Position numbers and translations under genes: made by a program
Notes under the pieces: generated by a model
Told to the model about the DNA's origin: nothing
What the model saw: the letters and a program-made list of their open reading frames with translations, nothing else
Database searches by the model: none
In this document: positions 26,734-35,504 of the stretch, piece after piece
How positions within the stretch are numbered: the stretch's first letter is position 1
How the letters are laid out: the number at the start of each line of letters is the position of its first letter
Origin: an uncultured Bacteroidales bacterium
GTDB lineage: Bacteria; Bacteroidota; Bacteroidia; Bacteroidales; Bacteroidaceae
Assembly: GCA_902801475.1 (NCBI GenBank)
Contig: CADCIO010000001.1
Coordinates: 62,001 to 126,000, forward strand
Length of the DNA: 64,000 nt
Reading direction: 5' to 3'

Positions 26734-28929
26734 TTATGATTTTAAGTTTTTTATTAACGTCAATACATTGGTGCCCTCTATACGCTCATAGTTGATAGAA
26801 TCCATCAGTTCTCGTACCAACAGAATGCCCAATCCGCCTATTTGACGATCTTCGGCAGAAAGAGTTGTGTCAGCCCTTTCCTTCATGGTTGGATCGAAGA
26901 GCACACCAGCGTCGATGATTTGGAAACGAAGGGTGTTACCATTAGACATGATTTTGATGGTAATGTCACCCTCTTTTCCTGCAGGATAAGCGTAATTTAT
27001 CACGTTGACCACCGCCTCTTCGACAGCCAAACGCAACTGGCGAGCCAACGATTTCTCGATGCCCAGTTTCTCTGTTGCCGACTTGATGAAAGCACTGAAA
27101 CGTGTCACCTCATGGAGATTGTTCTTCATCACCAACGTCTCTGTCAGCACACTCTCAAACTCCTGAGGCATATAGTGGATGACAAGCATTGTCAGGTCAT
27201 CACTCTGTTCTGCATCTTCCACAAACTGGTTCACAGCATCTGTCATCGTCTGCAAGAGCACTTGAGGCTTGCTTTCAGAAGCAACACTACACAACACTTC
27301 TTTCACTCGCTCCAATCCGAAGAATTGACGCTGACCATTCCTTGCCTCCGTCAGTCCGTCCGTATAGAGGAACAAGGTGGAGCCAGACGTGAGCACGTGC
27401 TCATGTTCCACATACTTCACATCCGTAAACACACCCACAGGCAGGTTGGGCTTGGCATCAAGAGAATTGACTGTTGACTGTTGACTGTTAACAATGATGG
27501 GCTTATCATGCCCTGCATTGCAATAATGAAGTCGTCCTGTCGGCAAATCCAGCACACCAATGAAGAGGGTGACAAACATATTCGCCTCATTGCCGTGACA
27601 CGAGGTCTCGTTGATGACCTGCATCATACGGGCAGGATTGTTCTCATGTGCCGAAGCAGAACGGAACAGCGAATGGGTCACAGCCATCACCATCGCCGAA
27701 GGCACGCCCTTGCCACTCACATCGCCAATGCAGAAGAAAAATTTCTCATCTCGCAGGAAGAAGTCGAAGAGGTCACCACCCACCTCACGGGCAGGTACCA
27801 GCGAGCCAAACACATCGACATCATCTCGTGTCACACTATTCTTCTGAGGCAGCATCTGTGTCTGGATTTCCCTGGCAATATGCAGTTCGCCCTCGATACG
27901 CTTCTGTTCCATCTGTGTCGCCTGCAAGCGTCGGTGACTCTTCACAAACAACTGGATGATGACAGCCAAAACGATAATACCAGCCAACATCATGATGATG
28001 ATGTACTTGCGCATGTCATCCAACTTGCCAAACACCTCACTATCATAACACACCAGCACAATCTGCCAACGTGGCTCACGCTTCTTGACTGCATAATACA
28101 CATGCCCCGATTCGCCACACTCTTCATCGAAGAAAGGAAAGCCCGTCACACGTCCCTTCGCCTTCAGTTCCCTCTCCACCGTGCTGTCGTTCACCATATC
28201 CACAATCTTCCTGACCAAAGATGGACTTGCCAAACTGTCATCAGGACCCGCAATAAAATCGCCGTCTTCACTAATCACCAACGAGAACGAAGAAGGATTG
28301 CGATGATGCTGATTCACCACTTCGCCCACCCAATTCGTAGCCATATCAACAAGCAACACAGCCACAGGCTCTCCACGCTTGTCTCTCACAGGCATACCAT
28401 AAGTTGTCACCACACCTTTCGCCCCCTCTGCATCCAAATAAGGCGGCGTCCACTTCACCGTATCGCCCCTCATGGCAATTTGATAAAAATCTGTTTGGGT
28501 ATAATCGTGCTGCTCTGATGCAATCTGCTCCACCTCCACAGAATCTTCCGTTTCCCGACCATACACCTCATACAACTTCCCCTTCGATGGGTAATAATAA
28601 GGCTTAAAACCAATGCCTGCCCCAACAATGTTATCACCACCATCCTGCGCCATGCTGGCAACCAACATATTCATATAATCAGGGTCATCCAAATGACGCT
28701 GCGTATGCCACACCTGACTGGACACACCCACCTCTGCCTTCACCACGATTTCCTGAATGCGCAAAGCTGAAGTCATCAAATCCTGAAGGGCACTCTTCTC
28801 CAATTCCTCCTCCAGCAAACCACGTGTGTATCGATACTGAATTGCTGAAATAACCTCAAGCAACACAGCAGCCAAAATGATGACAATAAGCACAGCTCTT
28901 TTTTTGAGCCAGTCAGATAGTTTTTTCAT
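26734..28929 (-). CDS. Cache-SpoIIE phosphatase-HATPase fusion, partner-switching sensor
   Basis: The 731-aa membrane protein has a TM helix at ~12-30, a periplasmic double Cache-like sensor (~35-305; WTPPYLDAEG and VVTTYGMPV are typical), and a second TM at ~311-330. A short coiled region (MEQKRIEGELHIAREIQTQM) leads to a PP2C/SpoIIE phosphatase (~370-570; EVGGDLFDFF, GDVSGKGVPSAM, YTDGLTEA, SDDLTMLV). The C-terminal HATPase (~595-730; RLAVEEAVVNVINYAY, GGLGILLVREL) is like RsbW/SpoIIAB. It should switch the adjacent STAS protein between phosphorylated and free states in response to an external ligand. A period-7 repeat (27467-27492) encodes residues ~480-488 inside the phosphatase domain. 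Confidence 0.9.
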   Translation of the reverse strand: MKKLSDWLKKRAVLIVIILAAVLLEVISAIQYRYTRGLLEEELEKSALQDLMTSALRIQEIVVKAEVGVSSQVWHTQRHLDDPDYMNMLVASMAQDGGDNIVGAGIGFKPYYYPSKGKLYEVYGRETEDSVEVEQIASEQHDYTQTDFYQIAMRGDTVKWTPPYLDAEGAKGVVTTYGMPVRDKRGEPVAVLLVDMATNWVGEVVNQHHRNPSSFSLVISEDGDFIAGPDDSLASPSLVRKIVDMVNDSTVERELKAKGRVTGFPFFDEECGESGHVYYAVKKREPRWQIVLVCYDSEVFGKLDDMRKYIIIMMLAGIIVLAVIIQLFVKSHRRLQATQMEQKRIEGELHIAREIQTQMLPQKNSVTRDDVDVFGSLVPAREVGGDLFDFFLRDEKFFFCIGDVSGKGVPSAMVMAVTHSLFRSASAHENNPARMMQVINETSCHGNEANMFVTLFIGVLDLPTGRLHYCNAGHDKPIIVNSQQSTVNSLDAKPNLPVGVFTDVKYVEHEHVLTSGSTLFLYTDGLTEARNGQRQFFGLERVKEVLCSVASESKPQVLLQTMTDAVNQFVEDAEQSDDLTMLVIHYMPQEFESVLTETLVMKNNLHEVTRFSAFIKSATEKLGIEKSLARQLRLAVEEAVVNVINYAYPAGKEGDITIKIMSNGNTLRFQIIDAGVLFDPTMKERADTTLSAEDRQIGGLGILLVRELMDSINYERIEGTNVLTLIKNLKS
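27467..27492. repeat. Heptamer repeat inside the SpoIIE phosphatase gene
   Basis: TTGACTG is repeated three times exactly, followed by TTAAC. The coding strand gives VNSQQSTVNS, a polar loop just after NAGHDKPII. Confidence 0.85.
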
Positions 28930-28948
28930 TCATATAGATAATTCGCCA

Positions 28949-28956
28949 CAAATGTA
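28949..28956 (-). promoter_or_regulatory. -7 box for the SpoIIE-STAS-porin-NRPS-MATE unit
   Basis: TACATTTG on the minus strand lies 20 nt before the ATG at 28929, so the leader would be short (~13 nt). No -33 TTG is seen at the standard distance. Confidence 0.45.
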
Positions 28957-29085
28957 TATATTTTTATTGAACTATCAGCCTACAGAACTCAAAAAAATCA
29001 ATAATTCTAATTATTTTGTTGAAATGGAGGTGTTTTCATGAATTGTCTTACCCACAAAATCTTCTTATTGTCCAGCAGAGGCTCC

Positions 29086-30069
29086 TTATTTCACAATTAG
29101 TTTATCACCACTCAAATCCACCTCGAAAAGATGAGGAGTACGGATAGTCCGCCCTCGGACATCCTTCTGGTGATAATGTACAGACATCATCCATTGACCG
29201 TCGAAACGTTGGAAGAGCATCGAATGGCCATAGCCTGGCGGTGTAATCGGCTCAGGTTCCTGTATCCAAGGGCCATCTAACGTACCACTCTTTGAATAGG
29301 CCACACCCTGAGTATAAACATCATAGACCCATGAGGTCCAGAGCATTCCTAACCGTCCCGTATCTGTACGGAAAAGATAAGGGCCGTCCGTCACCTTGTT
29401 CCAAGTGATTTCTCCCTTGTCGTTCTTTTCTCGGCTCCAAGGTGAGTCGCTGGCTCGGAACAGCACCTTTGGTTCGCCCACGGTACCACTGAAGTCTGGT
29501 TTCAACTCTATCTTCTCTATTGTCCCATTCCAGTTCTGCAACCACTCACCACAAAATACCATATAAGGCTTGCCATCCTTATCTTTCCAATAAGTACCAT
29601 CAAGCGTGGGACGATTGGCAGGCAGATAAGTTGCATCGCCAAAAGTTCTGTAGGGTCCCATAGGATTGTCAGCTCTGAGCACCTGCGAAGCACGCCGCTC
29701 AATCACATTACCTCTTACAGTATCTATCTTGACGGCTTGATTCGTAAATGTTGCGAAATAATAGTACCAACCATCACCCGTCTGATGTAACTCAGCTGCC
29801 CAGATTGACGGTCGAGATCCCATCCAAGAATCAGACTCGAACTCGGTCACACGCATCGGTCCTTCCCACAACTTCAAATCCTGACTTCGCCACATCATAC
29901 CCCCCGTTCCCGTCATGTAGTACATCTTTGTCTTCTGATCAGCCAAAATCGCAGGATCACTTAACCGAATGGAATCCAACGGCACATCCTTTTGTACACG
30001 CATTCCCCATTGTGCTGATGCTGTCAGCACACTTATCATAGCCACAAGGCTCATTAACCCTTTTTTCAT
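29086..30069 (-). CDS. Family 43-like glycoside hydrolase, secreted
   Basis: The 327-aa protein has a signal peptide (MKKGLMSLVAMISVLTASA-Q) and a five-bladed propeller typical of GH43. The first catalytic-type Asp is Asp38 in RLSDPAI and the second Asp157 in TLDGTYW. At the place of the usual general-acid Glu (xEGP) it has TDGPYLF, with Asp228. Other blade marks are SIWAAEL and GYGHSMLF. GH43 enzymes act on arabinan, xylan or galactan side chains. The substrate cannot be read here. It follows the 87-aa gene by 40 nt on the same strand, with no clear promoter between. Confidence 0.75.
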   Translation of the reverse strand: MKKGLMSLVAMISVLTASAQWGMRVQKDVPLDSIRLSDPAILADQKTKMYYMTGTGGMMWRSQDLKLWEGPMRVTEFESDSWMGSRPSIWAAELHQTGDGWYYYFATFTNQAVKIDTVRGNVIERRASQVLRADNPMGPYRTFGDATYLPANRPTLDGTYWKDKDGKPYMVFCGEWLQNWNGTIEKIELKPDFSGTVGEPKVLFRASDSPWSREKNDKGEITWNKVTDGPYLFRTDTGRLGMLWTSWVYDVYTQGVAYSKSGTLDGPWIQEPEPITPPGYGHSMLFQRFDGQWMMSVHYHQKDVRGRTIRTPHLFEVDLSGDKLIVK

Positions 30070-30109
30070 ATTCGTTCTTTATTTGTTTTCAAATTATTTA
30101 CTAATTGAT

Positions 30110-30373
30110 TTAATAGGGTAAGTAATCCTTTTCGCCTGCCTGAGGATTGAAGTAGCGGTAGATCTTATCCAACTCCATACGATTTGCAATTCTCGGCAGG
30201 AAGCACAACTCCAGTCCTCCACGTCGAAACATTTCCTCAATCACATCGTAAACATCATCGATGACTACGTATGGCCTATGTTTTCTATGGATGCTCATCA
30301 CATCAAAATAAATCACCACATTTGTCTTTGGCTTAAAGGGCAGACGATTTTTATAAAAACTAATGTATTGCAT
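30110..30373 (-). CDS. 87-aa protein of unknown function
   Basis: I do not recognise this protein. It has 87 aa with no signal peptide or TM segment. It is basic in its N-half (FYKNRLPFKPK, IHRKHRPY), has an acidic helix (DDVYDVIEEMFRRGG) and a Tyr-rich end (YRYFNPQAGEKDYLPY). A well-formed promoter upstream (30439-30468) and the same-strand GH43 gene downstream support it as real. The DVYDVIEEMFRRGG segment looks like an amphipathic helix that could mediate protein contacts. Confidence 0.55.
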   Translation of the reverse strand: MQYISFYKNRLPFKPKTNVVIYFDVMSIHRKHRPYVVIDDVYDVIEEMFRRGGLELCFLPRIANRMELDKIYRYFNPQAGEKDYLPY

Positions 30374-30438
30374 ATTGTTTCAATTTTATGCTATTTCACC
30401 ATCAATGATATAGACACATCTTTTATCCTTATTTTTTG

Positions 30439-30468
30439 CAAAGGTAGTAAAAACAGAATACAATACAA
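30439..30468 (-). promoter_or_regulatory. Promoter of the 87-aa gene and GH43
   Basis: On the minus strand, TTG (30468-30466), a 19-nt spacer and TACCTTTG (30446-30439) fit the consensus. The predicted start is ~60 nt before the ATG. Confidence 0.6.
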
Positions 30469-30510
30469 AAGGAAAAGGGAACTAAATTTTTCTATTCCAA
30501 AAGAAAGAAT

Positions 30511-30610
30511 TAACTTTGCACGGGGATTGTCTCCGTGTCTCCGATACTAATATTTATAAATTACTGAATAATAGCACGCTACGGAAATCATGTAAAAATT
30601 TTTGTACATT
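30511..30610 (+). other. Orphan promoter-like box and possible small transcript
   Basis: TAACTTTG (30511-30518) is followed by a small hairpin (CACGG...CCGTG, 30519-30537) and, after ~60 nt, a T-rich run (TTTTTG, 30599-30604). No open frame follows. It could mark a small RNA or a second leader start for the outer-membrane protein gene. Evidence is weak. The remaining 30374-30751 interval shows nothing else but the two flanking promoters. Confidence 0.2.
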
Positions 30611-30671
30611 CATTTTCCACCCCTAATTCCACCCCTTAATGAAAATGTGAATTTTTTGTAAACTGATTTTC

Positions 30672-30702
30672 TTGGTGGTTTGAGGGCAAAAACGTAACTT
30701 TG
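30672..30702 (+). promoter_or_regulatory. Promoter of the outer-membrane barrel gene
   Basis: TTG (30672-30674), a 20-nt spacer and TAACTTTG (30695-30702) fit the consensus, 50 nt before the ATG at 30752. Confidence 0.65.
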
Positions 30703-30751
30703 CATCGTTTTCAAGAAAAGTACGTTGAACTGCGCTTAAAGGTTAAAAGTA

Positions 30752-33565
30752 ATGGGCAAGAAAAAGGCTATATGGCTTGTTTTGCTGCTCTGCATGTCGA
30801 TTGGGATGCAGGCACAGATTTATATTGCTGGAGGCGGGCAGACAGATGGTCGTCAGACAGTCGGGGAGAAGCTTTGGCTGAACATATCCGGCCGCATTTT
30901 CGGTACAGATGAGATGGAGCCCAAGCCTTATTCGCTTCCCAATGCGAACATCCAGCTGGTGTGCCTGAACGACACAACGGTGAAGTCGGTGGCGGTGACA
31001 AACAAGGAAGGCTTTTTTTATCATGGAATGAATGTGCTGAAGAAGCGCGTGAAAAAGAACGATGTGCCCAGAGTGAGGGTGAAGGTGTCGTATGTGGGAT
31101 ATGAAACATACACGCAAGACCTGAAGTCGGTGTATCACTACTTTGACGAAGACAATAAGAGTTATGGGGGACAATGGGGGATAATTCTCGACAGCATCGT
31201 GCTGAAAAGCAAGCCAATGAGTATGGATGAGGTGGTGATTGTCGGAGAGTTGAAACGGATGTATGAGAGCGGCGACACGACGGTGTTTAACGTGGATGCT
31301 TTTGAGATGCCTCGGGGAACGGTGTTGCTCAACCTGGTGCGCCGTTTGCCAGGATTGCGGTATGAAGACGGGCAGCTTACCTATAGGGACAGCGTGATTC
31401 ATGAGATCAGGTTGAATGGGGAATCGTTCTTTGCCCACGATATGAAAATCGCCCTGGAGAATATCGAGAATACGGATTTGAAGCAGTTCCGGGTGTACAA
31501 GACGCAGGCAGACACGCTGAGCACGGACACGACGAAGCATTGGGTGGCGGATATGATTACGAAAAATCCGGTGAATAAGGTGGAATTGACGAAGCCTGAG
31601 ATAGGAACAACGAGCGTCAAGAACACTTACCATTTCCAGATGCAAGGCATGCAATGGAAGAAGGGCAATAAGGGAGAGTGGAACGCAAATGTTCAATTGG
31701 ACGATTTGCCCAATGCCAGTTCGAAGAAAAACGGCAATAACAGGATTAATGGAAGTTACAGAAGACAATTTGGCAAAACCAATATACAGTATCAGCCCCA
31801 ATATTCCTATACCGACCAACGAAGCGACAGGGAATCCCTCAGTTCGACCATCATGCCTGAATACGAGCAGTATTCGATTTCAGCCTCTCAGTCGAAAAGC
31901 TACAACAACAACACGGGCCATTATTTCAATATCAATACACCGATAAATAAGGGTCATTATGGTAGTTTGAATGCGAATGCTCGCTATAACTATAGTGATG
32001 CTAAATCGTATAGCCAATCGAACAGTGCCACCTATAACGGCAATCCGTTCGTGGGCGAAAACAACGAACTGATGGACGAGGAACAATTGGCTGCCATCAC
32101 GCTAAACCGCAGAAGCAGTGAGACTTCGAGCCGTTCGCATCAGCATTCACTCGGTTTGCAGAGCAACTATTACCAGTATTTTAATGGAGAGGCGAATGCT
32201 CACATAGAAGCTCGTATAAATCTGAACACCAACAACAGGTTTCAATCATCGACAGAACGGCAACAAACGGATTACCTCCAATATGGCGACAGTGTGTGGC
32301 ACTATCTGCGAGAAAGCATCGCTCCTTCCAATTCGGAACGCCTCAGTCTTTCGGCAAGGGGCGGTTTCGAGTTCGGTCCGGAAAAGTTGCGCCAGAGCTT
32401 AAACTTCAACTATGAATTCGTACACGACAATAGTGAATCGGAGCGTATCTATTACGACCTGACAAACAACCACCAGCAACTGGACAGCATCAGCACCTCC
32501 GAACAAACAAAGTCGGATGCCCACCATATAGGAATCGATTATCATTTTCAATATAAGCGATTGGGCTTCAGTCAAAACGCCATGATTATCCCCACACGTG
32601 AAACTTACCATTATGAACGCAAGGACGGCGTGATGGCCGACACCACTCAGCAAGCACCACTCCTGAATTTGTCCACCAACCTGTCGTTCAGAATCGGAGA
32701 GAATCATTATGCGAACTTGACCTATCAGTATAACAATCGTTTGGTTTCCAGCTCAAACTTGGTAGAACCTACAACAAACAATAATCCGCTCTACATTCGG
32801 ATAGCCAATCCGAACCTCAAGAAGCCTGAAACCCATAGCTTTTACTTCAATGCCAATTGTGGCGACGGATGGTCGTTTAATGGCGACTATTCTTTCACCC
32901 GAAACAATATCTCATCTCGCTCCATCTATGACACAAAGACCGGAGGAACGATCTCTACATCCGAGAACATCAACGGCAACTGGAGATTTGGCGGAAATGT
33001 CAACTACCGAACTGATTTCAAGCATGCAAACATCAGTGTAAATAGCAGCTATAATTATAATCATTCGGTCAGCTACATGCAGGCTCTTGGTGCGACAGAA
33101 AGTGGAAAGGGTTTTTCGAATGTTCACTCCATTTCCTTAGCGCCTCGATTCGTGCTGTACACCAAGCATTTCGACCTGACGCTGAATGGAAACTATCGCT
33201 ACCAATGGGGCGAAAGCAACTATATGACTTCGATTGAAGAGAATCATACATATAACCTCAACAACACTTTGAATTATTGGTTGGGAAACAGGCTCACCCT
33301 CAAGACCGACTTGGACATCTCTGGGCAGGCAGGAAGCAAGATGAGAGATGCGAACCGTACAGAATTCATCTGGAATATGGGTGTTGAATATAAGGTGCTA
33401 CGCGACTACAGAGGCTTACTGAAGCTCTCATGGTACGACATTCTGCACGAACGAAGCAATTTCAGCACATATATAACAGGCACAGGACGAAGCGAGAGCC
33501 GCAGTTCAGGCAATCCGCACTATGTGCAGCTGACATTCCAGTATAAGTTGTATAAGATGAAGTAG
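30752..33565 (+). CDS. Outer-membrane beta-barrel protein, TonB-receptor-like
   Basis: The 937-aa protein has a signal peptide ending SIGMQA-Q. An N-terminal carboxypeptidase-regulatory-like domain (~45-165) is followed by a short plug-like region (MDEVVIVGELKRMYESGDTTVFN, ~180-260) with the VNxxxF and LLxxLPG patterns of OMP_b-brl_3-type barrels (VLLNLVRRLPGL, IRLNGESFF). The rest, ~300-937, is a 20+-strand barrel rich in Asn/Ser/Tyr. No SusD-like lipoprotein is next to it, so it is not a typical SusCD uptake pair. Ligand unknown. It ends 13 nt before the convergent kinase gene. Confidence 0.82.
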   Translation: MGKKKAIWLVLLLCMSIGMQAQIYIAGGGQTDGRQTVGEKLWLNISGRIFGTDEMEPKPYSLPNANIQLVCLNDTTVKSVAVTNKEGFFYHGMNVLKKRVKKNDVPRVRVKVSYVGYETYTQDLKSVYHYFDEDNKSYGGQWGIILDSIVLKSKPMSMDEVVIVGELKRMYESGDTTVFNVDAFEMPRGTVLLNLVRRLPGLRYEDGQLTYRDSVIHEIRLNGESFFAHDMKIALENIENTDLKQFRVYKTQADTLSTDTTKHWVADMITKNPVNKVELTKPEIGTTSVKNTYHFQMQGMQWKKGNKGEWNANVQLDDLPNASSKKNGNNRINGSYRRQFGKTNIQYQPQYSYTDQRSDRESLSSTIMPEYEQYSISASQSKSYNNNTGHYFNINTPINKGHYGSLNANARYNYSDAKSYSQSNSATYNGNPFVGENNELMDEEQLAAITLNRRSSETSSRSHQHSLGLQSNYYQYFNGEANAHIEARINLNTNNRFQSSTERQQTDYLQYGDSVWHYLRESIAPSNSERLSLSARGGFEFGPEKLRQSLNFNYEFVHDNSESERIYYDLTNNHQQLDSISTSEQTKSDAHHIGIDYHFQYKRLGFSQNAMIIPTRETYHYERKDGVMADTTQQAPLLNLSTNLSFRIGENHYANLTYQYNNRLVSSSNLVEPTTNNNPLYIRIANPNLKKPETHSFYFNANCGDGWSFNGDYSFTRNNISSRSIYDTKTGGTISTSENINGNWRFGGNVNYRTDFKHANISVNSSYNYNHSVSYMQALGATESGKGFSNVHSISLAPRFVLYTKHFDLTLNGNYRYQWGESNYMTSIEENHTYNLNNTLNYWLGNRLTLKTDLDISGQAGSKMRDANRTEFIWNMGVEYKVLRDYRGLLKLSWYDILHERSNFSTYITGTGRSESRSSGNPHYVQLTFQYKLYKMK

Positions 33566-33578
33566 AAGGTTCAAGCAA

Positions 33579-35504
33579 TCAAGGGTGCAATGGAAGGCTC
33601 ACGACGAAACGACTGCCGCTGGTGTATTGGGTGTCGAGCGTGAGGGTGCCGTTCATCAGCATGACGACACGACGGCAAAGGAACAGACCAAGACCAAGAC
33701 CTTCTGTGAACATATCGACTTTGGTGAATTTATCAAAGATGAAGTCGGCCTTTTCAGGTGGAATGCCAGGTCCTGTGTCTTCGACGATGAAGTTCACAAC
33801 ATCATCAGTGGTTTCGATGCGCAGGGTGATGCTGCCTTCGCTGGTGAAATGGAGGGCATTGACGAGCAGTTCTGTGAGGACAATGAGCAAGTGGTGACGG
33901 TTGGTCTGAATGGTCAGTTCATCGTCCACATGGCTGTCGAGGTGCATCTCTACGGTATGAGGGATCAAACTGCTGGCAGTTTCGACGGCTTCGTGTGCCA
34001 ACATATTGCAGCCCACTGTTTCGTCTGTAATGATGGTTTGACGGCTCTCGACCAGCGATGCTGTGAGCAGTTTGTTCACCATATAATCGAGGGCGTTGGT
34101 CTGCACATACATGGTCTCAGCCATCTCCTTTTTCTCATCGTCAGACATCGCATCACTTTCGCATAGTATCTGTGAGAATCCATGAACGATGTTGAGTGGC
34201 GTATGTATCTGGTGCGTAATGTCTTGCATGAACTGCGTCTTCTGCTCACTTGCCCGGCGTGCCAGCAGGGTGGCTTGCTCGAGTTCCTTGGTGCGCTGCT
34301 CGGTCTCCAGCTTCGTCTTCTCTGCTTCGTGGATGTGCTGGCTGATGCTCTGTCGCATCTGGCAGAAACTGTTTTGCAACTGACCTATCAGGTCGGTGCG
34401 CTGACTGTGTGGCAGGATTTTCTCATAGTCGCCATGACCGATCTGCCTCAGTTCGGCTGCCAGCAGTCCCAGAGGCTGTGTGAAGTGTTTCACAATGCGG
34501 TGGCAACCCATTGCCAGCAAAAACAGTCCGATAATGAGCAGTGGCAACAAGATGTAATTCAATCTGTTATATCCACGCAGCAGTTCGTTGGAGGGGCAGA
34601 CGAGCGCGATGCTCCACTGGGTGCCTTCGAGAGGTCGGTAGAGCACGATGTGTGACGTACCGTTAATATTGACATCCATGTGTCCTGTCCGTCCGTTGGT
34701 CATCTCATATCCCAATGCCACGATGTCGGTGTGATCTCTGGGGTCAACGCCTGTGAAGATGGTCTGCTTGAGCAGTTTCGTGGTGTCGGGGTGTACAAAG
34801 TAGTGTCCATCGGCTCCCAGCAACATGAAGTAGGAATTTTGGTATGGATGCTCTGCTGTGATGGTCTCTGTGAGCCTCTTCAGCGATAGGTCGGTGGAAA
34901 TGACACCCACGAACTTTCCCTGTCGGTCGTTGAGTGGTATGCAGTAGGAGGCAATCATCTCTGGACTTGACAGCGTTCCGGCATTGTAGTCATCGAAAGG
35001 ATCCACCCAGCAAGCAGTCTTTTTTTGGCGTGGCGTCTTATACCACACCTTGTCATAATAGTCGTAATCGGCTTCACGGACGGTGACCACAGAGTCCTTT
35101 CCTGGTTTTGAGTTTTCAAGGCGAACGGAATAGGCAGAGAAACCGTACTCTTCGTCTGGATAGAAATCGGGTTCCATCGTGATGGAGCAACCATTTGTGT
35201 TGGGATGGTTGGCCACGATTCGATGAGTGTACTTCAGCAGGGAGTCCTTCTCGTTGTGAAGGTTGACGAGCCAAATGATGTTGCGCGTGGCAGTTTCCAC
35301 CTCTACCATATATCCTTTGACACGCAGGGCTGTATTGTCGAGCACGTGTGATGCCTCGTCGATAGACTCTTCACGGATGATGTTGCGTGACTGCCAATAG
35401 AGGAATCCAAGTGACAGCGAGAACACCAGCACCACGATAAACAGGATGTCGAGACAGAGCCTGGTGGAGAGCGACTGGCGAATATTTTTCCTCATCTCTA
35501 TCAT
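33579..35504 (-). CDS. Cache-HAMP sensor histidine kinase
   Basis: The 641-aa protein has TM1 near residue 20, a periplasmic Cache sensor (~45-300; WVDPFDDYNAGTLSS and GKFVGVISTDLSL), TM2 near ~320 and a HAMP/coiled coil. The HisKA box DITHQIHTPLNIVHG carries the phospho-accepting His, followed by HATPase_c (N box LLVNAL, G boxes DTGPGIPPEKA and GLGLGLFLCRR). No response regulator is adjacent. Its ATG overlaps the upstream co-sensor stop by 4 nt, so the two proteins should be made together, perhaps as a heteromeric sensor. Confidence 0.9.
   Translation of the reverse strand: MIEMRKNIRQSLSTRLCLDILFIVVLVFSLSLGFLYWQSRNIIREESIDEASHVLDNTALRVKGYMVEVETATRNIIWLVNLHNEKDSLLKYTHRIVANHPNTNGCSITMEPDFYPDEEYGFSAYSVRLENSKPGKDSVVTVREADYDYYDKVWYKTPRQKKTACWVDPFDDYNAGTLSSPEMIASYCIPLNDRQGKFVGVISTDLSLKRLTETITAEHPYQNSYFMLLGADGHYFVHPDTTKLLKQTIFTGVDPRDHTDIVALGYEMTNGRTGHMDVNINGTSHIVLYRPLEGTQWSIALVCPSNELLRGYNRLNYILLPLLIIGLFLLAMGCHRIVKHFTQPLGLLAAELRQIGHGDYEKILPHSQRTDLIGQLQNSFCQMRQSISQHIHEAEKTKLETEQRTKELEQATLLARRASEQKTQFMQDITHQIHTPLNIVHGFSQILCESDAMSDDEKKEMAETMYVQTNALDYMVNKLLTASLVESRQTIITDETVGCNMLAHEAVETASSLIPHTVEMHLDSHVDDELTIQTNRHHLLIVLTELLVNALHFTSEGSITLRIETTDDVVNFIVEDTGPGIPPEKADFIFDKFTKVDMFTEGLGLGLFLCRRVVMLMNGTLTLDTQYTSGSRFVVSLPLHP

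Noticed and set aside
30743..31819. 358-codon minus-strand frame opposite the outer-membrane barrel gene
   Set aside because: Composition is typical of an antisense shadow (His/Leu/Arg-rich), no promoter is present, and the plus-strand gene is well supported.
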